64,000 bases of DNA, from the NCBI GenBank assembly GCA_947488325.1, contig CANKYZ010000007.1:110945-174944 (forward strand), given 5' to 3'. Made by a program: the position numbers and the translations under genes. Shown piece after piece: positions 42,122-50,948 of this stretch. Source of the DNA: an uncultured Erythrobacter sp. GTDB lineage: Bacteria > Pseudomonadota > Alphaproteobacteria > Sphingomonadales > Sphingomonadaceae. Each line of letters begins with the position of its first letter. The stretch's first letter is position 1. The notes under the pieces were generated by a model. The model ran no database searches, was not told where the DNA came from, and was given only the letters and a program-made list of their open reading frames with translations.

Positions 42122-43789
42122 CTATCCTTTCACCGTAACAATACCTTCTGATCCGAGTTCCAGAACTCTATTGGCCAACGCTAGGCTGGCCGGGCGGTGG
42201 GTAATGATAATGACCGTTCGACCCTGTAAAGAATCCACGCAACTTTCGACAAAGGCTGCTTCGCTATCGAGATCATACATGCTCGTCGCTTCGTCTAGGA
42301 TATAGACTGGTGGATCGCGATATAGCGCCCGTGCGAGCGCAATTCGCTGCCTTTGTCCTCCTGAAAGTCGAACTCCGTGGTCGCCAATTTGTGTGTCAAA
42401 ACCATCGGGCAGGGCAGCGATAAAATCCTCTGCTTGTGCCAGCCGTGCCGCCTTCGCGACCGCTTGATCGCGATGCTCCACTCTTTGTCCAAACGCGATG
42501 TTTTCTGCGATGGTTCCATTAAAAAGCAGGGCACGTTGTGGAACGTAGCCGAACTGCCTGCGTAAATCCTGAATCTGAAGTTCAGCAGTGTCTGTGCCAT
42601 CTAGGGTGATGGTCCCTGCATTGGGTTCGTAGAATCGCAGGAGCAGCCGTACTAGAGTCGATTTGCCCACTCCATTGCCGCCAGTCAGCGCGACGATTTC
42701 ACCCGGCGCTATATCGAGGTCCAACCCTGTCAAAACAGGTGGTCTGCCCGGATAACTGAACTCCACCTGTTGGAATGCAATCGCGCCTCGTACTCGATCC
42801 AGCCGCTTACCGTATGCATGGCCGGACTCAACATCAAGCGCGAGTACATCTTCCAATCGGGCCAGTGTGCCGCGCGCCATTTGATATGCGCCATACATAT
42901 TGGCGAGCGCTCCAACTGGCCGGGTTAACAGTGCTGCATAAAGCAGGAAGGCAAACAGTTCGGTTGGGGAATTTTGACTCTGCGACAATTGCTCGCTGCC
43001 AATCACGAGCACTGCGACTGCAGCCAATGCTGCCAGCAGCGCCATGATCGGCCCGATGGCGGCATTGAACAGCGCCTGTTGAACAGCCAGCCGTCGCGAG
43101 TTTTCTGCAGCTTCGGCAAAGCCTGTGCGATGATGTTCTTCGGTCGCATAGGCCTTAATCGCGGGAAGCATTTCGAGATCGCGCTCTGCAATCGCGATCA
43201 ATTCCACTTCGGCTGCACGCACTTTTCCTGAAACTTCGCGCAGGCGTCGGCCAGCGAGCCTCATCATGATAACGAATAGAGGGATCAAGAGCGGCACGGT
43301 CATCGCCATGGTCGGATCGATCCAGAACAATACGATAATCGCGCCGATCGCTGTCAGGATCATGGCAGGAGCGTTGGCGATTGTATTGGCGAGGAAGTCG
43401 CTGAGGTTTCCGACTTCGTAAGATGTCAGAGCCAGCACATCCCCCCTTCGGGCGGCATCGTGAAACCCCAATTGCATCATCTGCACATGATTATAAATTC
43501 GCTTGCGCAACTCGGTGAGGATCGTGGTCGAAGCCCTCTCAGAAAGGATTGCAGCTAGTATATTGAGCACCGTGAGCGCGACCAATGCAATCACCAACAG
43601 GGTAAGCGTTTGCCAAAACGTGATCGATTCCAGTCCCGCTGCATCGGGCGATACGACATCCCCAAGTATCTGTGCAGCCAGCCATGGAACCACTAGAGTG
43701 GCGGCTGAGCTTAAGAAGGAAAGCCCGCTGATCACGCTCAGTTGCCAGCGGAACTGCCGTGCCCATTCAACCCAAAAGCCGATGCTCAT
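42122..43789 (-). CDS. ABC transporter, lasso peptide exporter (D protein)
   Basis: 555 residues, fused membrane (six helices) and ATPase domains. Walker A ALTGGNGVGKST, signature RLSGGQRQRIALARALY, Walker B YILDEATS, H-loop ITHRPASL. Exports the mature peptide and may give self-immunity. No C39 peptidase at the N-terminus, in line with leader removal by B2. ATG at 43789 overlaps the nucleotidyltransferase stop (ATGA); longer start is possible but would overlap further. Confidence 0.88.
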   Translation of the reverse strand: MSIGFWVEWARQFRWQLSVISGLSFLSSAATLVVPWLAAQILGDVVSPDAAGLESITFWQTLTLLVIALVALTVLNILAAILSERASTTILTELRKRIYNHVQMMQLGFHDAARRGDVLALTSYEVGNLSDFLANTIANAPAMILTAIGAIIVLFWIDPTMAMTVPLLIPLFVIMMRLAGRRLREVSGKVRAAEVELIAIAERDLEMLPAIKAYATEEHHRTGFAEAAENSRRLAVQQALFNAAIGPIMALLAALAAVAVLVIGSEQLSQSQNSPTELFAFLLYAALLTRPVGALANMYGAYQMARGTLARLEDVLALDVESGHAYGKRLDRVRGAIAFQQVEFSYPGRPPVLTGLDLDIAPGEIVALTGGNGVGKSTLVRLLLRFYEPNAGTITLDGTDTAELQIQDLRRQFGYVPQRALLFNGTIAENIAFGQRVEHRDQAVAKAARLAQAEDFIAALPDGFDTQIGDHGVRLSGGQRQRIALARALYRDPPVYILDEATSMYDLDSEAAFVESCVDSLQGRTVIIITHRPASLALANRVLELGSEGIVTVKG

Positions 43790-44961
43790 GATGAGACTAC
43801 CCGTCGCAGCAATCGTCCCGCTGTCGCTATGAGCAAGCGGCCCTGAAGTAGGATAGTTGGCCACCCTTTTGCAGTGGGATATTTCTCAATCAAGTGAGTG
43901 CGAGGAGGAAATCCGCGATGCTTAAGCAGCCTCAGTTTGAAGCTCCACGGATTTGCTGTGCGAAGATCAAGCAAGAATTCCGCGAGATTGTCTCTAGTCT
44001 CCAGATACCGCTTGATATCCGCGTCCAACACACCAGCATCGAGTTGCTCAATCAAGACGTTCCAGTCCGATGTTCCAAGGTCTTCGGATGCCCCGCGTAA
44101 AGTTGAGGCTACGAGAGGGCCAACCCCTCCTTTCAAACAAATATCAGTGAGGCGCGCATGGGCAGCTGAATTGAGATTGCGAAGCAGCAGGTCAAAATCG
44201 ACCGACCAGATGAAACGCCGCGAACCGGTGAGGCGTTTGTCCTGGGAATAATACCCATGGGTGCTGTGCCAGTTCTGATTGATTGCCGCGTGCACCACAG
44301 TAAGAGCAAGGTCGGCTCCGAAAGCTACTTTTGCAAAACGTTCTAGCGGTTGCCGGTTCGCGAAATAATCTACACGGCGCAAGACCTGCTGAAGTACTGG
44401 TCGGTCTGATGGCTCCCAATGCAAATCGATGGAATGGATGAAAAATTCGGCCATATTGTGCAGCCAGGTTTCCTGAAAACTGAGGCCGTGCGGATCATCT
44501 CGTTTATACCATCCGTTGTTCGCAAGTATCATACGAGTTCGATGCAGATCGGTAGGATTCACCAATAGGTCTGAATCTCCCCGACGCCGAGCCGATGGAT
44601 CGTCGTAAATCGAGTACGCAATTGAAGTGCCCTTCATCAAGACGGTGTCGATCTGCGCATCGTGAAGCTGAAAGATTAGATCACCCACGCATTTGCGATG
44701 GGTGGTTTCCCAAAGTGCAATCAAGCGTGCTTCTTCTGCGATACGCTCGATGAGATTGTCCGGCCAATTTTCGAGGCGGGACGCACTGTTAAAGAGCAGT
44801 ACAGCGATTCCATGGAAGTCTATCTGCGTCCAAACTTCCTTTGCGCGATCGCTGGTTTGCCAATCAGCCTCACTGCCGATCGGCCATTGTGCAAACCCCT
44901 CGTTCCTGATGGAGCGAAGAGATTCTGCTAGAAAAGTATCAATGACTGACGTGTCGACCAT
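43786..44961 (-). CDS. nucleotidyltransferase-like protein (PF14907-type) of the lasso cluster
   Basis: 391 residues. The nucleotidyltransferase motif is VLMKGTSIAYSIYDDP followed by RRRGDSDLLV, where the Asp pair would bind metal. Such proteins accompany HprK-like kinases in some lasso clusters and are presumed tailoring enzymes. Coupled to the exporter gene by ATGA. The substrate is not known; no homologous search was possible. Confidence 0.82.
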   Translation of the reverse strand: MVDTSVIDTFLAESLRSIRNEGFAQWPIGSEADWQTSDRAKEVWTQIDFHGIAVLLFNSASRLENWPDNLIERIAEEARLIALWETTHRKCVGDLIFQLHDAQIDTVLMKGTSIAYSIYDDPSARRRGDSDLLVNPTDLHRTRMILANNGWYKRDDPHGLSFQETWLHNMAEFFIHSIDLHWEPSDRPVLQQVLRRVDYFANRQPLERFAKVAFGADLALTVVHAAINQNWHSTHGYYSQDKRLTGSRRFIWSVDFDLLLRNLNSAAHARLTDICLKGGVGPLVASTLRGASEDLGTSDWNVLIEQLDAGVLDADIKRYLETRDNLAEFLLDLRTANPWSFKLRLLKHRGFPPRTHLIEKYPTAKGWPTILLQGRLLIATAGRLLRRVVSS

Positions 44962-45171
44962 ACTTATGATGTCGCTGGTCTTACCTCTTGCTTACGGCTC
45001 TAGAAAAGCTGCTTTCCTGCAGGTTCTGCATATCCATGCGCGAATTGCGCCTATTTGGCCAGCAAAGATAAGATCAGTTGGCTTAAGGGCACAATTTGGG
45101 AGGAAAAAGGAAAAACTTTCCTACACGAGATGTTCTAAATATGTTCTACTTCGAATCAACGGAGAAAGCAT

Positions 45172-45438
45172 ATGTATCAAGACAAATATCGACACTCAGA
45201 AAGCGTGATTTCACCGGCTCGTAATTGCTTCGCCATTACTCCAAGCGACGACCAAAAAGTGTCGGAGGTACCCAAAGCGATCTATGTTGGTACAGGCGGG
45301 GACATAGTTTTGAATCTCGTCGATGGTGACCAAGACGTGCATTTTCGTAATGTGCAAAACGGAACGATCATTGCCGTTTGCCCGCAGTTCATTCGGACAT
45401 CCGGGACGTCGGCTTCGGATATCGTAGGTTTGATCTGA
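45172..45438 (+). CDS. spike base protein (RCAP_Rcc01079 / GhsA-like)
   Basis: 88 residues of beta-rich type, containing SPARNCFAITPSD, KAIYVGTGGDIVLNL, FRNVQNGTIIAVCPQFIRTSGTSASDIVGL. This matches the phage/gene-transfer-agent spike base family named after Rhodobacter capsulatus rcc01079 (head spike GhsA). Good ribosome site (GGAG, 8 bases). Its TGA overlaps the next ATG by one base (TGATG), so the pair is translated together. No capsid or tail genes are nearby. Confidence 0.8.
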   Translation: MYQDKYRHSESVISPARNCFAITPSDDQKVSEVPKAIYVGTGGDIVLNLVDGDQDVHFRNVQNGTIIAVCPQFIRTSGTSASDIVGLI

Positions 45439-48209
45439 TGGCCGGTTTCGGTTTTAGTTATGGCTTCCGTGTCGGTGACTCGCATCGGAGTTCAGGCCCC
45501 CTTCTCGGGAAGCATCCGCCTGTCTTGAGCCCGCATCCAGCATGGACTGGAGCAGCGGGTTCGGGGTTCTCCGTGCTGCCAACTGATCAGCTGCGGCAAA
45601 CGGCGAAACCGGCAATGCGTCTGATGGTTCCTCCTAACCAGAGGTTCACGGACGATCTTCTGGTCGGAGTTTTGGCATTCGCGAACGTCAATGGAACTTT
45701 GAATTCCGGCGTCCAGGATGTGATATTTCAATTTGAAGGTAACATCGCTACGGTTCGCTCAATGTCTTTTGAGACATTTGACGATGCCAACGGAATTCCT
45801 GTTACTTACCTTGGTTATTGGGTTCGCTTGAAGAAACCAGAAGGTACCGAGGGCGATAGTCAACTTTACGTTAAGGCGACCCCTTCAGATGCGACTATGC
45901 AGAACCGGGTTATAGGGCCCTTTGAGTTCAGTATGCGTGATACCGAGCACGATGCTTCGGTGACGGTGAACAGCGTGGGCGATGCGGATTATACGACTGT
46001 CACAGCAGCGATTGAGGCCTTGCGCGAGCTCGGCGCTGACAATCCACTCATCACGATTACTGGCGGCGGACCTTACGTTCTGCCAGTCCCCGATCAAACG
46101 TACATGGTAAAAAACTACATAACCGTTGAGGCATCTACGCCGGTCGCGTTCAGTAATCCGAACACTTTTGATCGGGACGATGACAATGCGATTTTTCGAC
46201 CACGAGTGAGTGCGATACGCTTTCGCGGTTCCAATATCATTTTCGATTTTCTCAACGCAATCATCTACCGACCTGAGACCGGGGGGCGGACTTGGTTTGA
46301 CGGTGTGTTCATCACCAATTCGCACTCAGATGGTGCTGCTCGGCTGTATGAAGGTTCTCCGATGCAATCCTCGTCACTGATGGGGGGCAATCAGTATATG
46401 ACGGAATGCAATGTAAGCGAGGTGATCCGCTCTGCAGCCACTTCCAGACTGGTGCGAGGGGGTACATTCACGCATTGCGCTGATGATCTGTTTACCAGCT
46501 CTCAAATGGTAATTGGCACGACAACGAGTCAAATGTTCTCGGATGAGTTTAGGGCAGTGATTGACGCGCTGACGATGCAGTACACAGGCAGCGCGACCAC
46601 AGCCACAATTGAAATGCCCGAAGGTGTCACCGCCACTCGCACCGCCGTCTTGAAAGAAGACGGGCAACCGGTTGCAACATTCGAAATTCTCCCGGCTAGC
46701 AATGCGGTCACGCGCGTCTCTGACTTCGTTGCGTTCGTCAACGGAGTAACAGATTGGAGCGCAACGCTGCTGGACGACACGCGCGCGGCGAACTGGCTCG
46801 GGGCCCAGGACTTCTCGGAAAGCGGGATCGATACACCGCTCGATGCGAAGACAGCGCCTCTGACGCTCGCAACGTCCATTCCTCTCCACACGGATTGGTA
46901 TCAACTTACGAACAGCAGCGACAATGATGAGAATGTCATTCTGGCGTTCAACAAGATGTTCGATAGCAGTGGGCAGAGTGTGTTCATCGCGGGCTTTAAC
47001 ACAAATCCAAGTGACTTCTTTGTGGTCGGCAACGCCTTTGACAACCGTCCGACGGATGAAAATTTCTCACAATGGGCTCGTGCTGATTTCAGTCACGTTG
47101 TGATGGCGCACAATTCTTGGAGCACTCAGGGTGTCATTCTACGCACTGACCTTGATCTGACCACAGACGCCTATTGCATGATTGCAAGCAACACGATGGA
47201 ATCTCTCCAGTGGACGGGCACTAGTGACACAGACCTCGTGATCACCAACAACCATCTGCAAGCCAATGCCAACATACCAAATGACGCGACCGATACCACG
47301 AAGGGTGGCGATAATGAAAGCTTGTTTGCAGATGCTTTGATCGGTGACTTTACACCAGCGGGTGATCTCCTGACAAACCTGAAGCCGCCTGTATTTGAAT
47401 TCGGCTTCAATCGCGAGACTCGAGTCTCGCCTTCGGAAGCTGGAGCTGTGACTGGGCAAGATGGGATTCCTGCAACACCGCCTGCACCGCCTGTGCCAAC
47501 AGAGACACCACCGCCCATATCGACGCCATCGGTTCCGGTTGAATTAACCGCGTTCACAGCCTTCAGCGCAACTCGTTCCAGTTACAACTGGTTTAACTCA
47601 GACGCTATGACGCTGGATGGTAGCAACGGTATCGCACTCGTGCCGAACCATGATGGTTCGGGTGACTATCACCTTTCGCAATCATCCTCTGGCGGTCGTC
47701 CGGTTTACGGCGCGAACGGACCTGAGTTTGTCGATTCTGATAATGATCGGTTGGAGTTGCATTATCCGGGCGGCGCTGGCCCTTCAAACGGTACCTTTGT
47801 GTATCTCTATAAGGGCTCGATTGCAGATAAAGCGGTACTCTTGTCGAGCGTAAATCCGAATGAACTTGATCCGGTTGTCGACAATGGAAACGGAAGTACC
47901 ACGATCCTTCAAGCTGCGACCTCCATTGTCATTGACGGCACAAGCTACACCAACGACAGCGGCACAACACGCGATGATATGCATACACTTTTGAGCACAG
48001 ATTCCGTTCATAAGATTTTACTGAATGGTGTTGATCATAGCGCCGTAGACACGGGTTATATCGGCATTGCCAAACACCTAAACTCCCGCGTCGCAAACGG
48101 AGTTTGCATTCTCGTTGCGATCCTCGATGGAGATGACCCAAACTATTCTGACGGTCTGGCAGCTGCGGATGCACTGCAAGATGAACTGATTGCGGGCCTT
48201 GGACTGTGA
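45438..48209 (+). CDS. large beta-helix spike/fibre protein
   Basis: 923 residues. The N-terminus repeats the style of spike proteins (MAGFGFSYGFRVGDSH); residues ~180-600 look like a right-handed parallel beta-helix (pectate-lyase type: ADYTTVTAAIEALRELG, FRGSNIIFDFLNAI, TSSQMVIGTTTS, FSHVVMAHNSW). A Pro/Thr-rich hinge (about 680-710) leads to a C-terminal beta-sandwich, lectin- or LamG-like. No signal peptide, so not a classically secreted lyase. Pairing with the spike base gene suggests a head spike that binds cell-surface polysaccharide, as with GhsB. Frame and codon use look normal. Confidence 0.78.
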   Translation: MAGFGFSYGFRVGDSHRSSGPLLGKHPPVLSPHPAWTGAAGSGFSVLPTDQLRQTAKPAMRLMVPPNQRFTDDLLVGVLAFANVNGTLNSGVQDVIFQFEGNIATVRSMSFETFDDANGIPVTYLGYWVRLKKPEGTEGDSQLYVKATPSDATMQNRVIGPFEFSMRDTEHDASVTVNSVGDADYTTVTAAIEALRELGADNPLITITGGGPYVLPVPDQTYMVKNYITVEASTPVAFSNPNTFDRDDDNAIFRPRVSAIRFRGSNIIFDFLNAIIYRPETGGRTWFDGVFITNSHSDGAARLYEGSPMQSSSLMGGNQYMTECNVSEVIRSAATSRLVRGGTFTHCADDLFTSSQMVIGTTTSQMFSDEFRAVIDALTMQYTGSATTATIEMPEGVTATRTAVLKEDGQPVATFEILPASNAVTRVSDFVAFVNGVTDWSATLLDDTRAANWLGAQDFSESGIDTPLDAKTAPLTLATSIPLHTDWYQLTNSSDNDENVILAFNKMFDSSGQSVFIAGFNTNPSDFFVVGNAFDNRPTDENFSQWARADFSHVVMAHNSWSTQGVILRTDLDLTTDAYCMIASNTMESLQWTGTSDTDLVITNNHLQANANIPNDATDTTKGGDNESLFADALIGDFTPAGDLLTNLKPPVFEFGFNRETRVSPSEAGAVTGQDGIPATPPAPPVPTETPPPISTPSVPVELTAFTAFSATRSSYNWFNSDAMTLDGSNGIALVPNHDGSGDYHLSQSSSGGRPVYGANGPEFVDSDNDRLELHYPGGAGPSNGTFVYLYKGSIADKAVLLSSVNPNELDPVVDNGNGSTTILQAATSIVIDGTSYTNDSGTTRDDMHTLLSTDSVHKILLNGVDHSAVDTGYIGIAKHLNSRVANGVCILVAILDGDDPNYSDGLAAADALQDELIAGLGL

Positions 48210-48389
48210 TCAAATTCACTTAGTAGTACGGCTATCGACATCGGAACGCGGAACGTGATGTCGCCAATCCTGCCCCACGATGTGGTTTCGATCTAACCAT
48301 GTCCAAGTTGCAGACAAGCTTCGGTAGTTGATTGTGCAGAAGCAATTGACCCGAAGCTTGCCAATGGGGGCCGGGTACGCATGACGGTT

Positions 48390-49199
48390 CTATGTGGACG
48401 TTTCAGGGAGAGCCATCCGAACCGCCGTGTAGGATTTGGCAAGCAACAGTAGTCGTTCTGCATGCACCAGTGTCGCTGGAAACAGTGCACATAATTGCGA
48501 TCGAGAGATGAGCCGGGCACTATCGACAAAATCACTGGCCATGGCCAAATCCTTTGCTCGCCCTGCATGGGCAACCGGAAGTATTTGCATCAACCGAGCG
48601 CGAACTGGGTTCGGTAGCCAGTGATTGAATGGTATCATCGGAAAATGTGGCTCGATCGGGAACCAATAGTTCGGCGTCTGACAGTAGAATGATGGCGCGA
48701 GGCGCTGTATCTCTTTTGCGAAAGCGGTCATGTCCCTCCACACCCCCACATGTTCGATCACCGAATTGGCGTGACACAGATCGAAAGCGTTGTCTGGGAA
48801 ATCTAGCGAACGACCGTCACCAACGGAAGCCATGAACATATCGGGAGCATCATCGGTTGGGCCGAGCTCTGTCTCTACAATGTTGATGATAGTGATGTGT
48901 ACGTTCTGACTTTTTAGGAAATCGAGTCCAAAACGTCGCCAGTAAGCGACCTGTCCTCCCACATCGAGAATGCGGAGCATTTCACCCTCGCGCCGGCAAT
49001 TCACAATCAACTCGCGCAGCAGAACATCACGGCGTTTACGGAAGTAATTCGAGAGCGCGCTTCGCATCTTAGCAGCCTTGTGATTGTAAGAGCAGCTCCC
49101 GCTATCATCGTGAGAATACGTCTGCAAGGCTTGGCCAAGAGTGAAAGTTCCGGGCTGGGGAGGCGAACCTGAACACTCCTTATGAAAGCTCGCTAGCAT
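48390..49199 (-). CDS. SAM-dependent class I methyltransferase
   Basis: 269 residues with a SAM-binding motif ILDVGGQVAYWRRFG and a later acidic/aromatic region (DFPDNAFDLCHANSVIEHVGVWRDM) of methyltransferase type 11. The C-terminal part contains SFYCQTPNYWFPIEPHFPMIPFNHWLP, typical of sugar or lipid-modifying members. Start uncertain: ATG at 49199 has its GGAGG too close, so a later start near residue 45 is possible. No operon partner. Confidence 0.82.
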   Translation of the reverse strand: MLASFHKECSGSPPQPGTFTLGQALQTYSHDDSGSCSYNHKAAKMRSALSNYFRKRRDVLLRELIVNCRREGEMLRILDVGGQVAYWRRFGLDFLKSQNVHITIINIVETELGPTDDAPDMFMASVGDGRSLDFPDNAFDLCHANSVIEHVGVWRDMTAFAKEIQRLAPSFYCQTPNYWFPIEPHFPMIPFNHWLPNPVRARLMQILPVAHAGRAKDLAMASDFVDSARLISRSQLCALFPATLVHAERLLLLAKSYTAVRMALPETST

Positions 49200-49343
49200 G
49201 CCTCCTCAAGCAGAAACCTGTTCTGCCGACTGGCGCAAAATGTAAACCGTGAAGCAGTGCCTTCATCGAGAGTAAGCGACTTTAGGGTCATAAGATCTTC
49301 GCAAAAGCGACCTCGGTGTAGGGCTGTCAGCTGCCAAGCTCGG

Positions 49344-50570
49344 TCATTCAGTCAAAACAACTCTTATGCGCTCAGAGGCGCGGAGAATAGTTAGATGCTC
49401 CGCCGAACGAGCAGGTTGCGATTCGACCAGCCATCGTGTGGTTTCACAGGACGCTTCGCCGAGAGGAATCTCGTGATCGTCAATAGCCACTACCTGGTCG
49501 CCAAGCTGTAGCCCCGCATCCTGCGCTATCGAACCATTGAAAAGCTGGATCACCCTGACCCCATCGTCGGTCGCCATCAGCGCAAAACCCGGATGCGATA
49601 AGGCGGGTCTGGGCTGGCTGCGTGGATGAAAGAGCAACAGTCCTTCTGTATAGTCTAGCGTCACGGCGTGCGTATCAAGAATGCCAAGACCGATAAGGGA
49701 AGGTGGAGCACCACGTGTCGTTACTCTTTGACGGCCAAGCGCAGTCTCGCCCAATCGTACCTCCTCCAACTCGAAGTGCAACAGATCGGTGTCTTCGCCA
49801 CGACCGGCAGCTGATACGCCGTGCGAGCCGCGACCCTCACGAATGCTGTTGGGCACCGTGGCGCGGCGCACCTGCTCGTCCCTGGCGATGCGTTCGAACA
49901 GAATAATCGTATCGGAATTGCCAGTGTCGAACAGGCCTCGATCCCTGAAACTCCCTATCGAGTAGTCGAATATCGGCGCGTGGGGATAGCCAAGGTCATG
50001 CAGGCGAGTTGCGACGATAGGACCTGTTGCTCTGGCAGCGTCAATGTCGTTCACATTCGCAGCGATGTCGAGCATCTGCCGCTCTGGATCGATGTGCCAA
50101 ACGCTTCCGGGAAAGAGTTCCGACCCGATGACACCTCCATCGAAAAAGCAGCCATTCGGATCCGAACCGTCAAAGTCTGCAATCAATACGGGCACGGAAC
50201 GAAACGTCGTCCCTCCAATAGTCAGCCGATCGACGATTGCGATGTCCGTTCTGAACTCCCTGCCATTGGCATCGCGCCCGAGGTTCGATCCGATAACATC
50301 CAGATCGAGGGTTTCTGCGAGTTCATGGGAGATCAGCGTCGGCGAACCAGTATCGAAGACGAATTGACGCTCTTCGCCATTCACGGTGGCGCTGATCGCA
50401 AACTTACCCATATGCGGTCTTAGCGGTACGTTGGTGTTAGCCGCTTCGCGTTCGACAGCGATCGGCAATTGAAGAGCCTCGGCGGCTTCGGCAGTCATTT
50501 GAGCATGAGCTTGGGTACTCAGCATGGTTGAGGACAGAAGGGCACAAATTGCAGCAAAGAGGATTTTCAT
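49344..50570 (-). CDS. secreted retropepsin-like aspartyl protease with PDZ domain
   Basis: 408 residues from ATG at 50570, with GGAG 8 bases ahead and a signal peptide (MKILFAAICALLSSTMLSTQAHA). Two aspartyl-protease motifs, FVFDTGSPTLIS and GLFDTGNSDTIIL, suggest two related lobes in one chain. A C-terminal PDZ-like domain (about 320-400; FNGSIAQDAGLQLGDQVVAIDDHEI) follows. Periplasmic or extracellular. A pepsin-like double lobe with PDZ is known in several Proteobacteria; the substrate is unknown. Confidence 0.88.
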   Translation of the reverse strand: MKILFAAICALLSSTMLSTQAHAQMTAEAAEALQLPIAVEREAANTNVPLRPHMGKFAISATVNGEERQFVFDTGSPTLISHELAETLDLDVIGSNLGRDANGREFRTDIAIVDRLTIGGTTFRSVPVLIADFDGSDPNGCFFDGGVIGSELFPGSVWHIDPERQMLDIAANVNDIDAARATGPIVATRLHDLGYPHAPIFDYSIGSFRDRGLFDTGNSDTIILFERIARDEQVRRATVPNSIREGRGSHGVSAAGRGEDTDLLHFELEEVRLGETALGRQRVTTRGAPPSLIGLGILDTHAVTLDYTEGLLLFHPRSQPRPALSHPGFALMATDDGVRVIQLFNGSIAQDAGLQLGDQVVAIDDHEIPLGEASCETTRWLVESQPARSAEHLTILRASERIRVVLTE

Positions 50571-50594
50571 GAGCAAATTCTCCGGTCGATCCAA

Positions 50595-50948
50595 AGTATG
50601 TGGCCAATTTCGGCTTGATTAGCTGAACCGGGAGTTAGCGAGCCGATATGGTCTGGTTGCGCTCAATCTAAGCTCTAACCAGACCTTCCGCTTTACACCC
50701 CAATCCCGGTCATTGAGTAATGGCTCAAACTGGGCCGATAGCTGACTGTCTGTTGATGTCGGTTAGAGTTGCAAAAGCAGCCATTTGGCTTCCGACCCAA
50801 TTGCGGACATAGTTGATTGGGCTAAGATCGGCGGTGCGATCCTTGCACTCCCTCAATCTCAGATCAGGTGCATTTGCTGTGACATTACCCTGTCGCAGCA
50901 AGGGCGGAGTTAGATAAGTTTGTAATCACCAATCGGCGTTTTGCGCCT
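50595..50948. other. intergenic stretch, nothing recognised
   Basis: About 350 bp between the protease start and the end of the serine hydrolase gene. Contains no repeat, RNA or reading frame I can support; presumably the promoter of the protease. Confidence 0.5.
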
